From assembly GCA_031401815.1 (NCBI GenBank), contig JANNRW010000422.1, positions 1 through 11,693 on the forward strand: a DNA stretch of 11,693 nucleotides. The letters run 5' to 3'. Position numbers and translations under genes: made by a program. Shown here in pieces: positions 6,869-11,693 of this stretch (its first letter is position 1; each line of letters begins with the position of its first letter). The notes below the pieces were generated by a model. The model had not been told where the DNA came from and searched no databases. It worked only from the letters and a program-made list of their open reading frames with translations. This stretch comes from JANNRW01 sp031401815 (GTDB lineage: Bacteria > Desulfobacterota > Desulfuromonadia > Geobacterales > DSM-12255).

Positions 6869-7671
6869 AAGCATTTGTCGTCGATCTTTCCGTGTGCAAC
6901 GGTTGCTACTGCTGCCAGATAGCCTGCAAGGATGAGCATGTGGCCAATGACTGGGCACCCTATGCCAGGCCGCAGCCGGATACAGGGCAGTTCTGGGTGA
7001 AAGTTCAGGAAGTCGTCCGGGGAACAGTGCCCAAGGTCAAGATTAATTACACCCCGCTCCTCTGTATGCATTGTGACGATCCAAAGTGCATCGAGGTATG
7101 CAAAACCGGAGCTATTTACAAGCGCGAAGACGGTCTGGTGATACTGAATCCGCTGAAATGCACCGGTTGCAAGCTCTGTCCTGATTCATGCCCGAATGGC
7201 CGGATCTATTTCAACGAGCATATGAATATCTCGCAAAAGTGCACCGGCTGTGCACATCTGATTGATGATGGCTGGGACATGCCTCGCTGTGTGGACAACT
7301 GTCCGACCGGTGCCCTCAAGTTTGGTGAAGAGTCAGACATGCAGGAGCTGATTGCCCGGGCGGAGCCGCTCAGGGCAGGACATTGCAAGGGGCGGGTTTA
7401 TTATCTGAATGTGCCGAAGAAGTTTGTTGCCGGAACTCTCTATGATCCGATAGAAAAAGAGGTGCTGATTGGAGCAGTCTGTACGTTGCAGGAGCAGAAC
7501 AGCAATGAGAAATATACGGTAGAGAGTGACAATTTCGGAGACTTCTGGTTTAAGGAGTTGCCTGTTCAGGCAAGCACCTATACGTTGACCATTGAAATTA
7601 ACGGGAAAAAGAAGGTTATTGACGCTATAAGCACTGAAAAGGATGTCAACCTGGGGGATATTCCGCTGTAA
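6865..7671 (+). CDS. Iron-sulfur small subunit with C-terminal Ig/transthyretin-like domain, partner of the molybdenum enzyme
   Basis: The 268-residue protein begins with a DmsB/NrfC-type ferredoxin region holding four full cysteine quartets: C11/C14/C17/C21, C67/C70/C75/C79, C99/C102/C105/C109 and C126/C129/C142/C146. Four [4Fe-4S] clusters are therefore expected; C16 is an extra cysteine. Residues about 187-268 form a beta-rich tail ending DVNLGDIPL. It has the look of the Ig-like domain on the transhydroxylase small subunit, which ends similarly (about 274 residues). As I recall it, the Pelobacter protein has lost ligands and carries three clusters, so this version is more complete and better suited to moving electrons to an outside acceptor. 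The ATGA overlap with the large-subunit gene and the matching family of both proteins make them one heterodimer. There is no signal peptide or membrane segment. Confidence 0.82.
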   Translation: MKAFVVDLSVCNGCYCCQIACKDEHVANDWAPYARPQPDTGQFWVKVQEVVRGTVPKVKINYTPLLCMHCDDPKCIEVCKTGAIYKREDGLVILNPLKCTGCKLCPDSCPNGRIYFNEHMNISQKCTGCAHLIDDGWDMPRCVDNCPTGALKFGEESDMQELIARAEPLRAGHCKGRVYYLNVPKKFVAGTLYDPIEKEVLIGAVCTLQEQNSNEKYTVESDNFGDFWFKELPVQASTYTLTIEINGKKKVIDAISTEKDVNLGDIPL

Positions 7672-7679
7672 AGGAAGTT

Positions 7680-7708
7680 GTCAGGAGTCAGGAATCAGTA
7701 GTCAGAAT
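7680..7708. repeat. Short degenerate heptamer repeat (GTCAGGA type)
   Basis: Four imperfect units (GTCAGGA, GTCAGGAA, TCAGTA, GTCAGAA) follow the stop codon of the iron-sulfur subunit gene by nine bases. Like the arrays at 1701-1778 and 2976-3032, it sits in an intergenic gap immediately downstream of a gene. Confidence 0.6.
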
Positions 7709-7767
7709 GATTGTCCTGGAGAAAACATTCCTGTCTCGGATTTTGGAAACAGTGTTTATAATATTGA

Positions 7768-7795
7768 TTGACAAGAAGTAAATTGCATGTAATCT
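7768..7795 (+). promoter_or_regulatory. Candidate sigma70 promoter with overlapping dyad, for the solute-binding protein
   Basis: TTGACA (7768-7773), a 16-base spacer and TAATCT (7790-7795) form a plausible promoter about 65 bases before the ATG at 7861. A dyad, TTGCAT-N10-ATGCAA (7783-7804), covers the -10 box and is a candidate operator. It suggests that the binding-protein gene can be regulated separately from the molybdenum enzyme operon upstream. Confidence 0.5.
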
Positions 7796-7860
7796 TGTAT
7801 GCAAATAGGCTTTGCTGTCCCGAACACAGCTTTAATAACCAACCTAAAAGGAGTCGAAAG

Positions 7861-9051
7861 ATGAAAAAAAGGACGGTAGTACTGAGTGCGCTGGCAATAA
7901 TTTCATCAGCAACAGTAGCAATGGCGGATATCACAATCGGTGTTGTGCTTTCAACCACAGGCCCGGCAGCTTCTCTTGGAATTCCTGAAAAGAATTCACT
8001 TGAGTTTGCGCCCAAAACCATTGCAGGCGAAACTATCAAGTATATTGTCTACGATGATGCGACAGATACGACTACGACTGTCCAGAATGTCAAACGGCTT
8101 ATTTCAGAGAGCAATGTCGATCTTATCATCGGCCCAAGCACAACTCCAACCACCATGACAGTGGTAAATGTGGCTTCGGAAGCCAATACCCCGATGATTT
8201 CCCTTGCCTCGGCAAGCCCGATTGTAAAGCCGATCGAGAAACGCAAATGGATATTCAAGGTTCCTGCAGATGATGAAATAACCGCATCAGTCATGGCCGA
8301 TCACATGGCCAAGCTGAAAGTTAAGACAGTTGCGATCATTGCAACTGACGATCCTTATGGCGAGGCCAATACTGTAGCCTTTAAAAACTTTGCAGAGAAA
8401 AAAGGTATTACTCTCACAACCATTGAGAAGTACAAGAAAAATGACACAAGCGCAATGGCTCAGGTTTTAAAGACAATCAGCGGGAAACCTGATGCCGTGT
8501 ATATCGTTGCTGCAGGTACCCCGTCAGCCATGCCGCACGTTACACTGATCGAGCGCGGATACAAGGGGAAGGTCTATCAGTCACATGGTGCTGCAAATTC
8601 GGACTTCCTGAGAGTCGGCGGAAAAGCTCTGGAGGGTGCCTACATCCCTGCATCTCCAATTCTTGTTGCAGAGCAGCTCCCGAAAGATTTCCCGAACAAA
8701 AATGAATCACTTAAATTCGTCAAGATGTATGAAGACAAGTTTGGCCCTCGTTCGACCTTTGCTTCGCACACCTGGGATGCACTGAATATCGCTGAAGGTG
8801 CCATAACCAAGGCACTGAAGGCCGCCAAACCCGGCACGGCCGAGTTCCGTGCAGCACTGCGTGATGCAATAGAAGAGACCAAAGGGTACAAGGGTGCATA
8901 CGCAGTTTATAACATGTCGCCAACCGACCACTCCGGAGTTTCCGAAGCCGGTATCGCAATGCTCAAGATAGTAGATGGCAAATGGAAGCTTGAAAGTGTC
9001 TCCCACTACAAGCCAGAGCCCAAGAGCAAGAGCAAGAGCAAGAAGAAGTAA
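7861..9051 (+). CDS. Periplasmic solute-binding protein, branched-chain amino acid/aromatic ABC type (LivK-like)
   Basis: The 396-residue product starts with a clear Sec signal peptide (MKKRTVVLSALAIISSATVAMA, cleavage after A22). It then has the two-lobed Peripla_BP_6 fold seen in Leu/Ile/Val-binding proteins, with ITIGVVLSTTGPAASLG, DLIIGPSTTPTTM and VAIIATDDPYGEANT as family-like blocks. The family binds amino acids but also benzoate-type and other carboxylic solutes. AAAAGGAG at 7846-7853 sets ATG 7861; an in-frame ATG at 7768 would add 31 residues before the signal peptide and is rejected. No permease or ATPase genes are in the window, so it is an orphan here. Its place after the aromatic-type enzyme suggests an aromatic ligand, by inference only. 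The C-terminus is an odd lysine-serine tail (KPEPKSKSKSKKK), encoded by three tandem AAGAGC units (9022-9039) plus AAG codons. Confidence 0.88.
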   Translation: MKKRTVVLSALAIISSATVAMADITIGVVLSTTGPAASLGIPEKNSLEFAPKTIAGETIKYIVYDDATDTTTTVQNVKRLISESNVDLIIGPSTTPTTMTVVNVASEANTPMISLASASPIVKPIEKRKWIFKVPADDEITASVMADHMAKLKVKTVAIIATDDPYGEANTVAFKNFAEKKGITLTTIEKYKKNDTSAMAQVLKTISGKPDAVYIVAAGTPSAMPHVTLIERGYKGKVYQSHGAANSDFLRVGGKALEGAYIPASPILVAEQLPKDFPNKNESLKFVKMYEDKFGPRSTFASHTWDALNIAEGAITKALKAAKPGTAEFRAALRDAIEETKGYKGAYAVYNMSPTDHSGVSEAGIAMLKIVDGKWKLESVSHYKPEPKSKSKSKKK

Positions 9052-9094
9052 CCGGTGCTGATGGCAGGCTGCCGAATCAGGGATAGACAGAGGT

Positions 9095-9136
9095 AAACAG
9101 CAAAGCCTCGCTCATTTGGGCGAGGCTTTGCTGTTT
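9095..9136 (+). terminator. Terminator hairpin after the solute-binding protein gene
   Basis: A perfect 17-bp stem (9095-9111 with 9120-9136) encloses the 8-nt loop TCATTTGG. It begins 44 bases after the stop codon. The stem itself ends in TTT on both strands, so it could act in either direction, although the T-run is short. It separates the binding-protein transcript from the riboswitch-led operon. Confidence 0.8.
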
Positions 9137-9192
9137 GGAGCCTGATAACCGGAAATTCCCTTTCAACAGCAGAATAATCAGAAAAAACAGTA

Positions 9193-9221
9193 TTGACATA
9201 TTTTACCAATATCGATATAAT
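9193..9221 (+). promoter_or_regulatory. Consensus sigma70 promoter of the riboswitch-RCC1-cytochrome operon
   Basis: TTGACA (9193-9198), exactly 17 bases, then TATAAT (9216-9221): a full match to the housekeeping consensus in both boxes and in spacing. Transcription would start near 9228, giving a leader of roughly 450 nt before the RCC1-repeat gene. Such a strong core promoter suits an operon whose output is set downstream by RNA switches. Confidence 0.85.
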
Positions 9222-9350
9222 TCAAATCAGCAAACACTGTTTCATGTTTAATGAAAGTGCAACATACTAGTAAATAACAGTATTTGTGCCTGTCATGAAT
9301 AGTTTGCCGTAATGCTGGCAGCTGATACTAACACCATTTTTAACGACATA

Positions 9351-9427
9351 GACGATAATACTAAACCATTCGCGAGAATGGGGCGGAAAGCCTACAGGGT
9401 CTCCATGAGACAGCCGGGTTGCCGAAT
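9351..9427 (+). ncRNA. GEMM-I cyclic dinucleotide riboswitch aptamer 1 (cGAMP-type signature)
   Basis: The GEMM-I core is visible in order: AATACTAAACC, a hairpin CCATTC-GCGA-GAATGG (9366-9381) with a GNRA tetraloop, GGCGGAAAGCC acting as tetraloop receptor and ligand strand, a second hairpin GTCTC-CAT-GAGAC (9399-9411), and the closing AGCCGGGTTGCCGAA. Aligned by eye to the V. cholerae Vc2 aptamer, the base at Vc2 position 20 is A (9360) rather than G. G20 reads c-di-GMP; A at this place marks the Geobacter subclass known to bind 3',3'-cGAMP. The closing strand is shared with the terminator at 9414-9458, so ligand binding should allow read-through. Confidence 0.9.
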
Positions 9428-9458
9428 CTGAGGATTGGTTCGGCAGCCCGGTTTTTTT
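9414..9458 (+). terminator. Intrinsic terminator forming the expression platform of aptamer 1
   Basis: A 13-bp stem pairs CCGGGTTGCCGAA (9414-9426) with TTCGGCAGCCCGG (9439-9451), with one G-T pair, and is followed by seven T (9452-9458). The left arm is also the 3' strand of the aptamer, so terminator and ligand-bound aptamer exclude each other. This is the architecture of an ON switch. Confidence 0.88.
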
Positions 9459-9498
9459 GTGGGCAATAACCAATAAAGGGGGTGGAGAAAGAGATTGA

Positions 9499-9570
9499 AT
9501 GACAATGCGAAGAAAGGACAGATTCAGATCTTTTGTAATTGGTAGTACTTGGCCAAGTGATAGTCGATAA
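9499..9570 (+). CDS. Possible 23-codon leader ORF between the two aptamers
   Basis: ATG 9499 opens a frame of 23 codons (start MTMRRKDRFRSFV) ending at TAA 9568-9570. A purine-rich GGGGGTGGAG (about 9479-9487) lies 11 bases upstream; a second in-frame ATG at 9505 gives a longer spacing. The peptide is short, basic and matches nothing I know. Its interest is position: it can be made only if terminator 1 is read through, and its stop codon lies inside aptamer 2, two bases before the specificity base A9572. It may be chance. Confidence 0.25.
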   Translation: MTMRRKDRFRSFVIGSTWPSDSR

Positions 9571-9638
9571 TACTAAACCATTCGCAAGGATGGGACGGAA
9601 AGCCCACAGGGCCTCAAGCAGGCAGCCGGGTTACCGAA
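9563..9638 (+). ncRNA. GEMM-I cyclic dinucleotide riboswitch aptamer 2 (cGAMP-type signature)
   Basis: The core repeats aptamer 1; 21 bases are identical (9565-9585 against 9353-9373). The first hairpin is CCATTC-GCAA-GGATGG (9578-9593) with a GNRA loop, followed by GACGGAAAGCC, the second hairpin GCCT-N5-AGGC (9611-9623), and the closing AGCCGGGTTACCGAA. The Vc2-position-20 base is again A (9572). Downstream GTTACCCGG (9653-9661) can pair with CCGGGTTAC (9626-9634) apart from one T-T mismatch. No T-run follows, so the output mechanism is not the same as for aptamer 1. The RCC1-gene ribosome-binding site starts about 11 bases after this competing arm. Confidence 0.88.
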
Positions 9639-9683
9639 ATGTCACCTAAACTGTTACCCGGAATAATGGGGAAGGAAAGGTGA

Positions 9684-10832
9684 ATGATTATGGAAACGAG
9701 AATTTCTGATTTAATTGATGATGGCGGACGAAGAGTAAAAAGTTACACAGGACTAGTAATATTTTCTTTATTACTCATTATGACATCCGGAATAGCCCAC
9801 GCAGTAACCCCCTGGTATTCATCAAAAGGTAACCACATTGTATCCATGAACCCGGATGGCACGGTCTGGGCTGTAGGGAGCAACAAATACGGCCAGCTGG
9901 GTCTTGGCATCGATATTGACGAGAGCCATGAGCCTATGCAGGTAACCGGAATATATAATGTCATTGCTGTTGCCGCCGGTCGGACTCATTCAGTAGCATT
10001 GCAGCAGGATGGCACGGTCTGGACCTGGGGAGACAATCGTTTCGGTCAATTGGGTAATGGCAGGAATGATGACAGCTTTACCCCTGTGAAGGTGTCCGGC
10101 TTGAAAGATGTAGTAGCGATTGCAGCAGGGTATCGCCATGTAGTTGCGCTTAAAAAGGACGGTACAATCTGGGCATGGGGGAGTAATCACTCAGGGCAAT
10201 TGGGCAAAGAGGGGAAAACGTTTATTAGCAGGCCGACTCAGATAACGGAATTGCAGGGAGTATCAGCTATTGCCGCCGGATCATTCCAGACAGCAGCCTT
10301 GAAGAGCGACGGTACTGTCTGGACCTGGGGATTTAACGGGTCAGGCCAGTTGGGGAGCAACAGCAGAGTTATTGACAATCATCTTCCGGTAAAGGTGGCT
10401 GGACTCAGAAAAGTCATTGCAATTACGGCCGGAAACAATCATATGGTGGCGCTCAGGAGTGATGGTACTGCCTGGGCCTGGGGGAGCAATATCGCGAGCC
10501 AGCTCGGAAACGACTCTGTTTACGAAGGGAGCATGCGACCAATGCAGGTAAGCGGTCTTAGCGGCGTCAAGGATATATCAGCCAAAGTCAATCATACTTT
10601 TGCCTTGATGCAGGACGGAACGGTCATGGCCTGGGGCGACAGCAGCAGCGGCCAGTGGGGGAACGGAATTTCAATGAACGGCAGCTCAAAACCGGTCATG
10701 GTGCAGGGTGTAAGCAGTCAGATTTCCATAGCAGCAGTAGGTAATCCGGAAACTCTGGTAAAGATGGATAGCACTGTTTTTGCGGGTGAGGAGACCCCGA
10801 TGGCAGATAATCTGATTGCTCAGCTGTTCTGA
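9684..10832 (+). CDS. Exported RCC1-repeat (beta-propeller) protein
   Basis: The 382-residue product has a hydrophobic signal segment at about 22-37 ending in AHA (predicted cleavage after A40), then six RCC1-type repeats. Each reads roughly AAG-x-x-H-x-x-AL-x-x-DGTVW-x-WG-x-N-x-x-GQLG. Examples are HSVALQQDGTVWTWGDNRFG and HVVALKKDGTIWAWGSNHSG; later copies are weaker (GQWGNG in the sixth). RCC1 repeats form a beta-propeller, so an extracytoplasmic binding or scaffold role is likely, but the partner is unknown. GGAAAGG (9674-9680) precedes both ATG 9684 and ATG 9690; the second has the better spacing and would shorten the protein by two residues. The gene lies behind two GEMM-I aptamers and 52 bases before a PpcA-like cytochrome gene with no terminator between, so the two are probably co-transcribed. 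Confidence 0.88.
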   Translation: MIMETRISDLIDDGGRRVKSYTGLVIFSLLLIMTSGIAHAVTPWYSSKGNHIVSMNPDGTVWAVGSNKYGQLGLGIDIDESHEPMQVTGIYNVIAVAAGRTHSVALQQDGTVWTWGDNRFGQLGNGRNDDSFTPVKVSGLKDVVAIAAGYRHVVALKKDGTIWAWGSNHSGQLGKEGKTFISRPTQITELQGVSAIAAGSFQTAALKSDGTVWTWGFNGSGQLGSNSRVIDNHLPVKVAGLRKVIAITAGNNHMVALRSDGTAWAWGSNIASQLGNDSVYEGSMRPMQVSGLSGVKDISAKVNHTFALMQDGTVMAWGDSSSGQWGNGISMNGSSKPVMVQGVSSQISIAAVGNPETLVKMDSTVFAGEETPMADNLIAQLF

Positions 10833-10884
10833 TAACTGCGTCATCAGGTTCTGATTTTGGCTGCTGAACTAAAGGAGAGACAAG

Positions 10885-11160
10885 ATGAAAATCATGTTAC
10901 CGCTATTATTTTGCATGACATTTGCCGGAACGGTTACTGCTGCAGATTTTGTGGATCTCCCCGCATCAAAGGGGAAAGTTCACTTTCCGCACAAGAAGCA
11001 TCAGGATATGTTGAATGACTGCATGAAATGCCATGAAAAAGGTCCAGGAAAAATCAAGGATCTGGGTGAGGTCTGGGCTCACAAGGTTTGCAAGGGATGC
11101 CATATGGAGATGAAAAAAGGGCCGGTTAAATGTTCGGAGTGTCATATGCAAATTAACTGA
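10885..11160 (+). CDS. Periplasmic triheme cytochrome c7, PpcA family
   Basis: The 91-residue precursor has a signal peptide (cleavage predicted after A19, TVTA/ADF) and a mature part of about 72 residues with three CXXCH heme sites: CMKCH (46-50), CKGCH (69-73) and CSECH (83-87). HFPHKKHQ (H36, H39) and AHK (H66) supply the distal histidine ligands expected for bis-His hemes. The blocks CHEKGPGKI, CKGCHMEMKKGP and KCSECH are characteristic of the Geobacter PpcA-E cytochromes. These carry electrons across the periplasm from the inner membrane toward outer-membrane conduits during metal or electrode respiration. The paralog cannot be settled: the HKVCKGCH spacing looks PpcE-like, other parts PpcA-like. 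H33 is an additional histidine. AAAGGAG (10871-10877) gives a strong ribosome-binding site. Expression is probably governed by the upstream riboswitch leader. Confidence 0.95.
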   Translation: MKIMLPLLFCMTFAGTVTAADFVDLPASKGKVHFPHKKHQDMLNDCMKCHEKGPGKIKDLGEVWAHKVCKGCHMEMKKGPVKCSECHMQIN

Positions 11161-11207
11161 TCTGAAAGAACTCTCTGCAATATTCTACACTCTTCCTTTG
11201 GCAGCCA

Positions 11208-11244
11208 TTTGGTCACCTTCTCCATTGAGGAGAAGGTGACCAAA
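11208..11244. terminator. Perfect 16-bp inverted repeat after the cytochrome gene, probable terminator
   Basis: TTTGGTCACCTTCTCC (11208-11223) is exactly complementary to 11229-11244 with a 5-nt loop (ATTGA). It lies 47 bases after the stop codon of the cytochrome gene. The downstream run is AATTTCTT rather than pure T, so termination may be partial, but it is the only strong stem at the end of this operon. Confidence 0.6.
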
Positions 11245-11381
11245 AATTTCTTCCAGCTCGCATGCTTCACCTCAAATCCGTCATAGTCCAGACAAGGCGG
11301 ATCATCTTCCCGTAACAGAACATGCATTTGTCTTGAACTTCGTGCCTTCGGGAGGGATGATAAATTATGCACAAATAATCA

Positions 11382-11410
11382 TTGACACAAGTTTTAGAAC
11401 GGCGTATTTG
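11382..11410 (+). promoter_or_regulatory. Weak candidate promoter upstream of the terminal small ORF
   Basis: TTGACA (11382-11387) is perfect, and a TATTTG sits 17 bases on (11405-11410), a poor -10. The surrounding 11360-11440 is AT-rich. It is supported mainly by the ribosome-binding site, small ORF and terminator that follow. Confidence 0.35.
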
Positions 11411-11458
11411 TCAAATTGTAATTAATATTCATTGTTTTGTGTTAAATCAGGAGGGGTG

Positions 11459-11509
11459 ATGGAGCCTGATAATAAAACTATTATTTCAAAGAGCCGCCCG
11501 GGTCAGTAG
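11459..11509 (+). CDS. Possible 16-codon ORF overlapping a terminator (leader peptide-like)
   Basis: ATG 11459 is preceded by AGGAGGGG (11449-11456), the strongest Shine-Dalgarno match in this region. The predicted peptide is MEPDNKTIISKSRPGQ, ending at TAG 11507-11509. The last codons overlap the left arm of the terminator at 11488, and the stop falls in its loop, so translation and terminator folding would compete. There is no run of one regulatory amino acid, so classical amino-acid attenuation is not indicated. It could also be a short independent transcript or chance. Confidence 0.3.
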   Translation: MEPDNKTIISKSRPGQ

Positions 11510-11535
11510 ATGTTGATCGGGCGGCTCTTTTCGTT
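11488..11535 (+). terminator. Intrinsic terminator
   Basis: AAAGAGCCGCCCG (11488-11500) pairs perfectly with CGGGCGGCTCTTT (11518-11530), with a 17-nt loop, followed by TCGTTTT. The T-tract begins within the stem. It ends any transcript coming from the 11382 region. Confidence 0.8.
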
Positions 11536-11585
11536 TTCAGCCGGAACCAGGCAGAACCTTAATTGAACGCGGAAAAGAAGAATTT

Positions 11586-11644
11586 AACGGATAAAAGCGG
11601 ATCAGACCAAAATTCATTAGCCTTTAAATCCGTTTTGATCCGTT
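11586..11644. repeat. Imperfect inverted repeat of GGAT-rich dispersed type
   Basis: AACGGATAAAAGCGGAT (11586-11602) and AATCCGTTTTGATCCGTT (11627-11644) pair over about 16 of 18 positions. They are followed by a near-palindrome CCATGATTCATGG (11667-11679). Runs of 'ATCCG..GATCCG' ending near CCATGG-like text are a familiar intergenic repeat style in this bacterial group. The element appears to continue past the window edge. No gene is visible from 11536 to 11693. Confidence 0.5.
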
Positions 11645-11693
11645 CAATCAGATTTGATCTGTGTGCCATGATTCATGGCTTCTATGGAAATTC

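Noticed and set aside
7768..7860. N-terminal extension of the solute-binding protein from an upstream ATG
   Set aside because: The extension would bury the signal peptide and removes the good AAAAGGAG site at 7846-7853; the region holds the candidate promoter instead.
9067..9078. GGCTGCCGAATC upstream of the terminator resembles the 3' strand of the GEMM-I aptamers
   Set aside because: No other part of an aptamer core is present nearby, so a third, decayed riboswitch cannot be supported.
4122..10869. A 13-base identical string TTGGCTGCTGAAC at 4122-4134 and 10857-10869, both just upstream of genes
   Set aside because: One or two shared 13-mers are expected by chance in a window of this size; there is no dyad and the distances to the start codons differ.
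11142..11372. Open frame of 76 codons on the minus strand after the cytochrome gene
   Set aside because: It runs through the 16-bp inverted repeat and overlaps the end of the cytochrome gene, has no recognisable domain, and shows no convincing ribosome-binding site.

Overview
The window looks like chromosome of a Geobacter-type bacterium (Geobacter/Geotalea and relatives, Desulfuromonadales). The strongest pointers are a small three-heme cytochrome c7 of the PpcA family, two tandem GEMM-I riboswitch aptamers carrying the sequence signature of the Geobacter cGAMP-responsive subclass, an RCC1-repeat exported protein, and a NrfD-type quinone module. GC content is moderate. All confident genes are on the + strand. 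The genus is inferred from gene families recalled from memory; no search was run.

Layout. (1) 1-1638: the 3' end of a four-cluster-type ferredoxin subunit and a ten-helix NrfD/PsrC/DsrP-like membrane subunit, that is, the tail of a membrane quinone oxidoreductase operon cut by the window edge. A GC-rich double-hairpin repeat lies between them. (2) 1639-2979: a 13-unit hexamer microsatellite leading directly into a cysteine-desulfurase-family PLP enzyme gene. (3) 2980-3975: a heptamer repeat and a 27-bp inverted repeat, then a palindrome plus sigma70-type promoter in front of an IclR-family regulator. (4) 3976-7671: a second GC-rich double-hairpin repeat, then a translationally coupled pair encoding a DMSO-reductase-family molybdenum subunit and its iron-sulfur partner. 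These look like pyrogallol-phloroglucinol transhydroxylase or resorcinol hydroxylase. (5) 7672-9051: an exported Leu/Ile/Val-type solute-binding protein with its own likely promoter and a dyad over the -10. (6) 9052-11160: a terminator, a consensus promoter, a roughly 450-nt leader with two GEMM-I aptamers in series, then an RCC1-repeat exported protein and the PpcA-like cytochrome. (7) 11161-11693: no large gene; a perfect 16-bp inverted repeat, a possible 16-codon ORF overlapping an intrinsic terminator, and a dispersed-type inverted repeat at the right edge.

How the parts may work together. IclR regulator, transhydroxylase-like enzyme and binding protein form a plausible module for anaerobic handling of a (poly)hydroxylated aromatic compound. 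This is inference from family and neighbourhood; the substrate is not visible. The iron-sulfur partner keeps four complete cysteine quartets, which favours net electron transfer over a self-contained transhydroxylation. The riboswitch-controlled RCC1-cytochrome unit is a separate module, probably for cyclic-dinucleotide control of periplasmic electron transfer. The most interesting part is its leader: aptamer 1 overlaps a clear terminator, aptamer 2 does not, and a possible 23-codon ORF ends inside aptamer 2.
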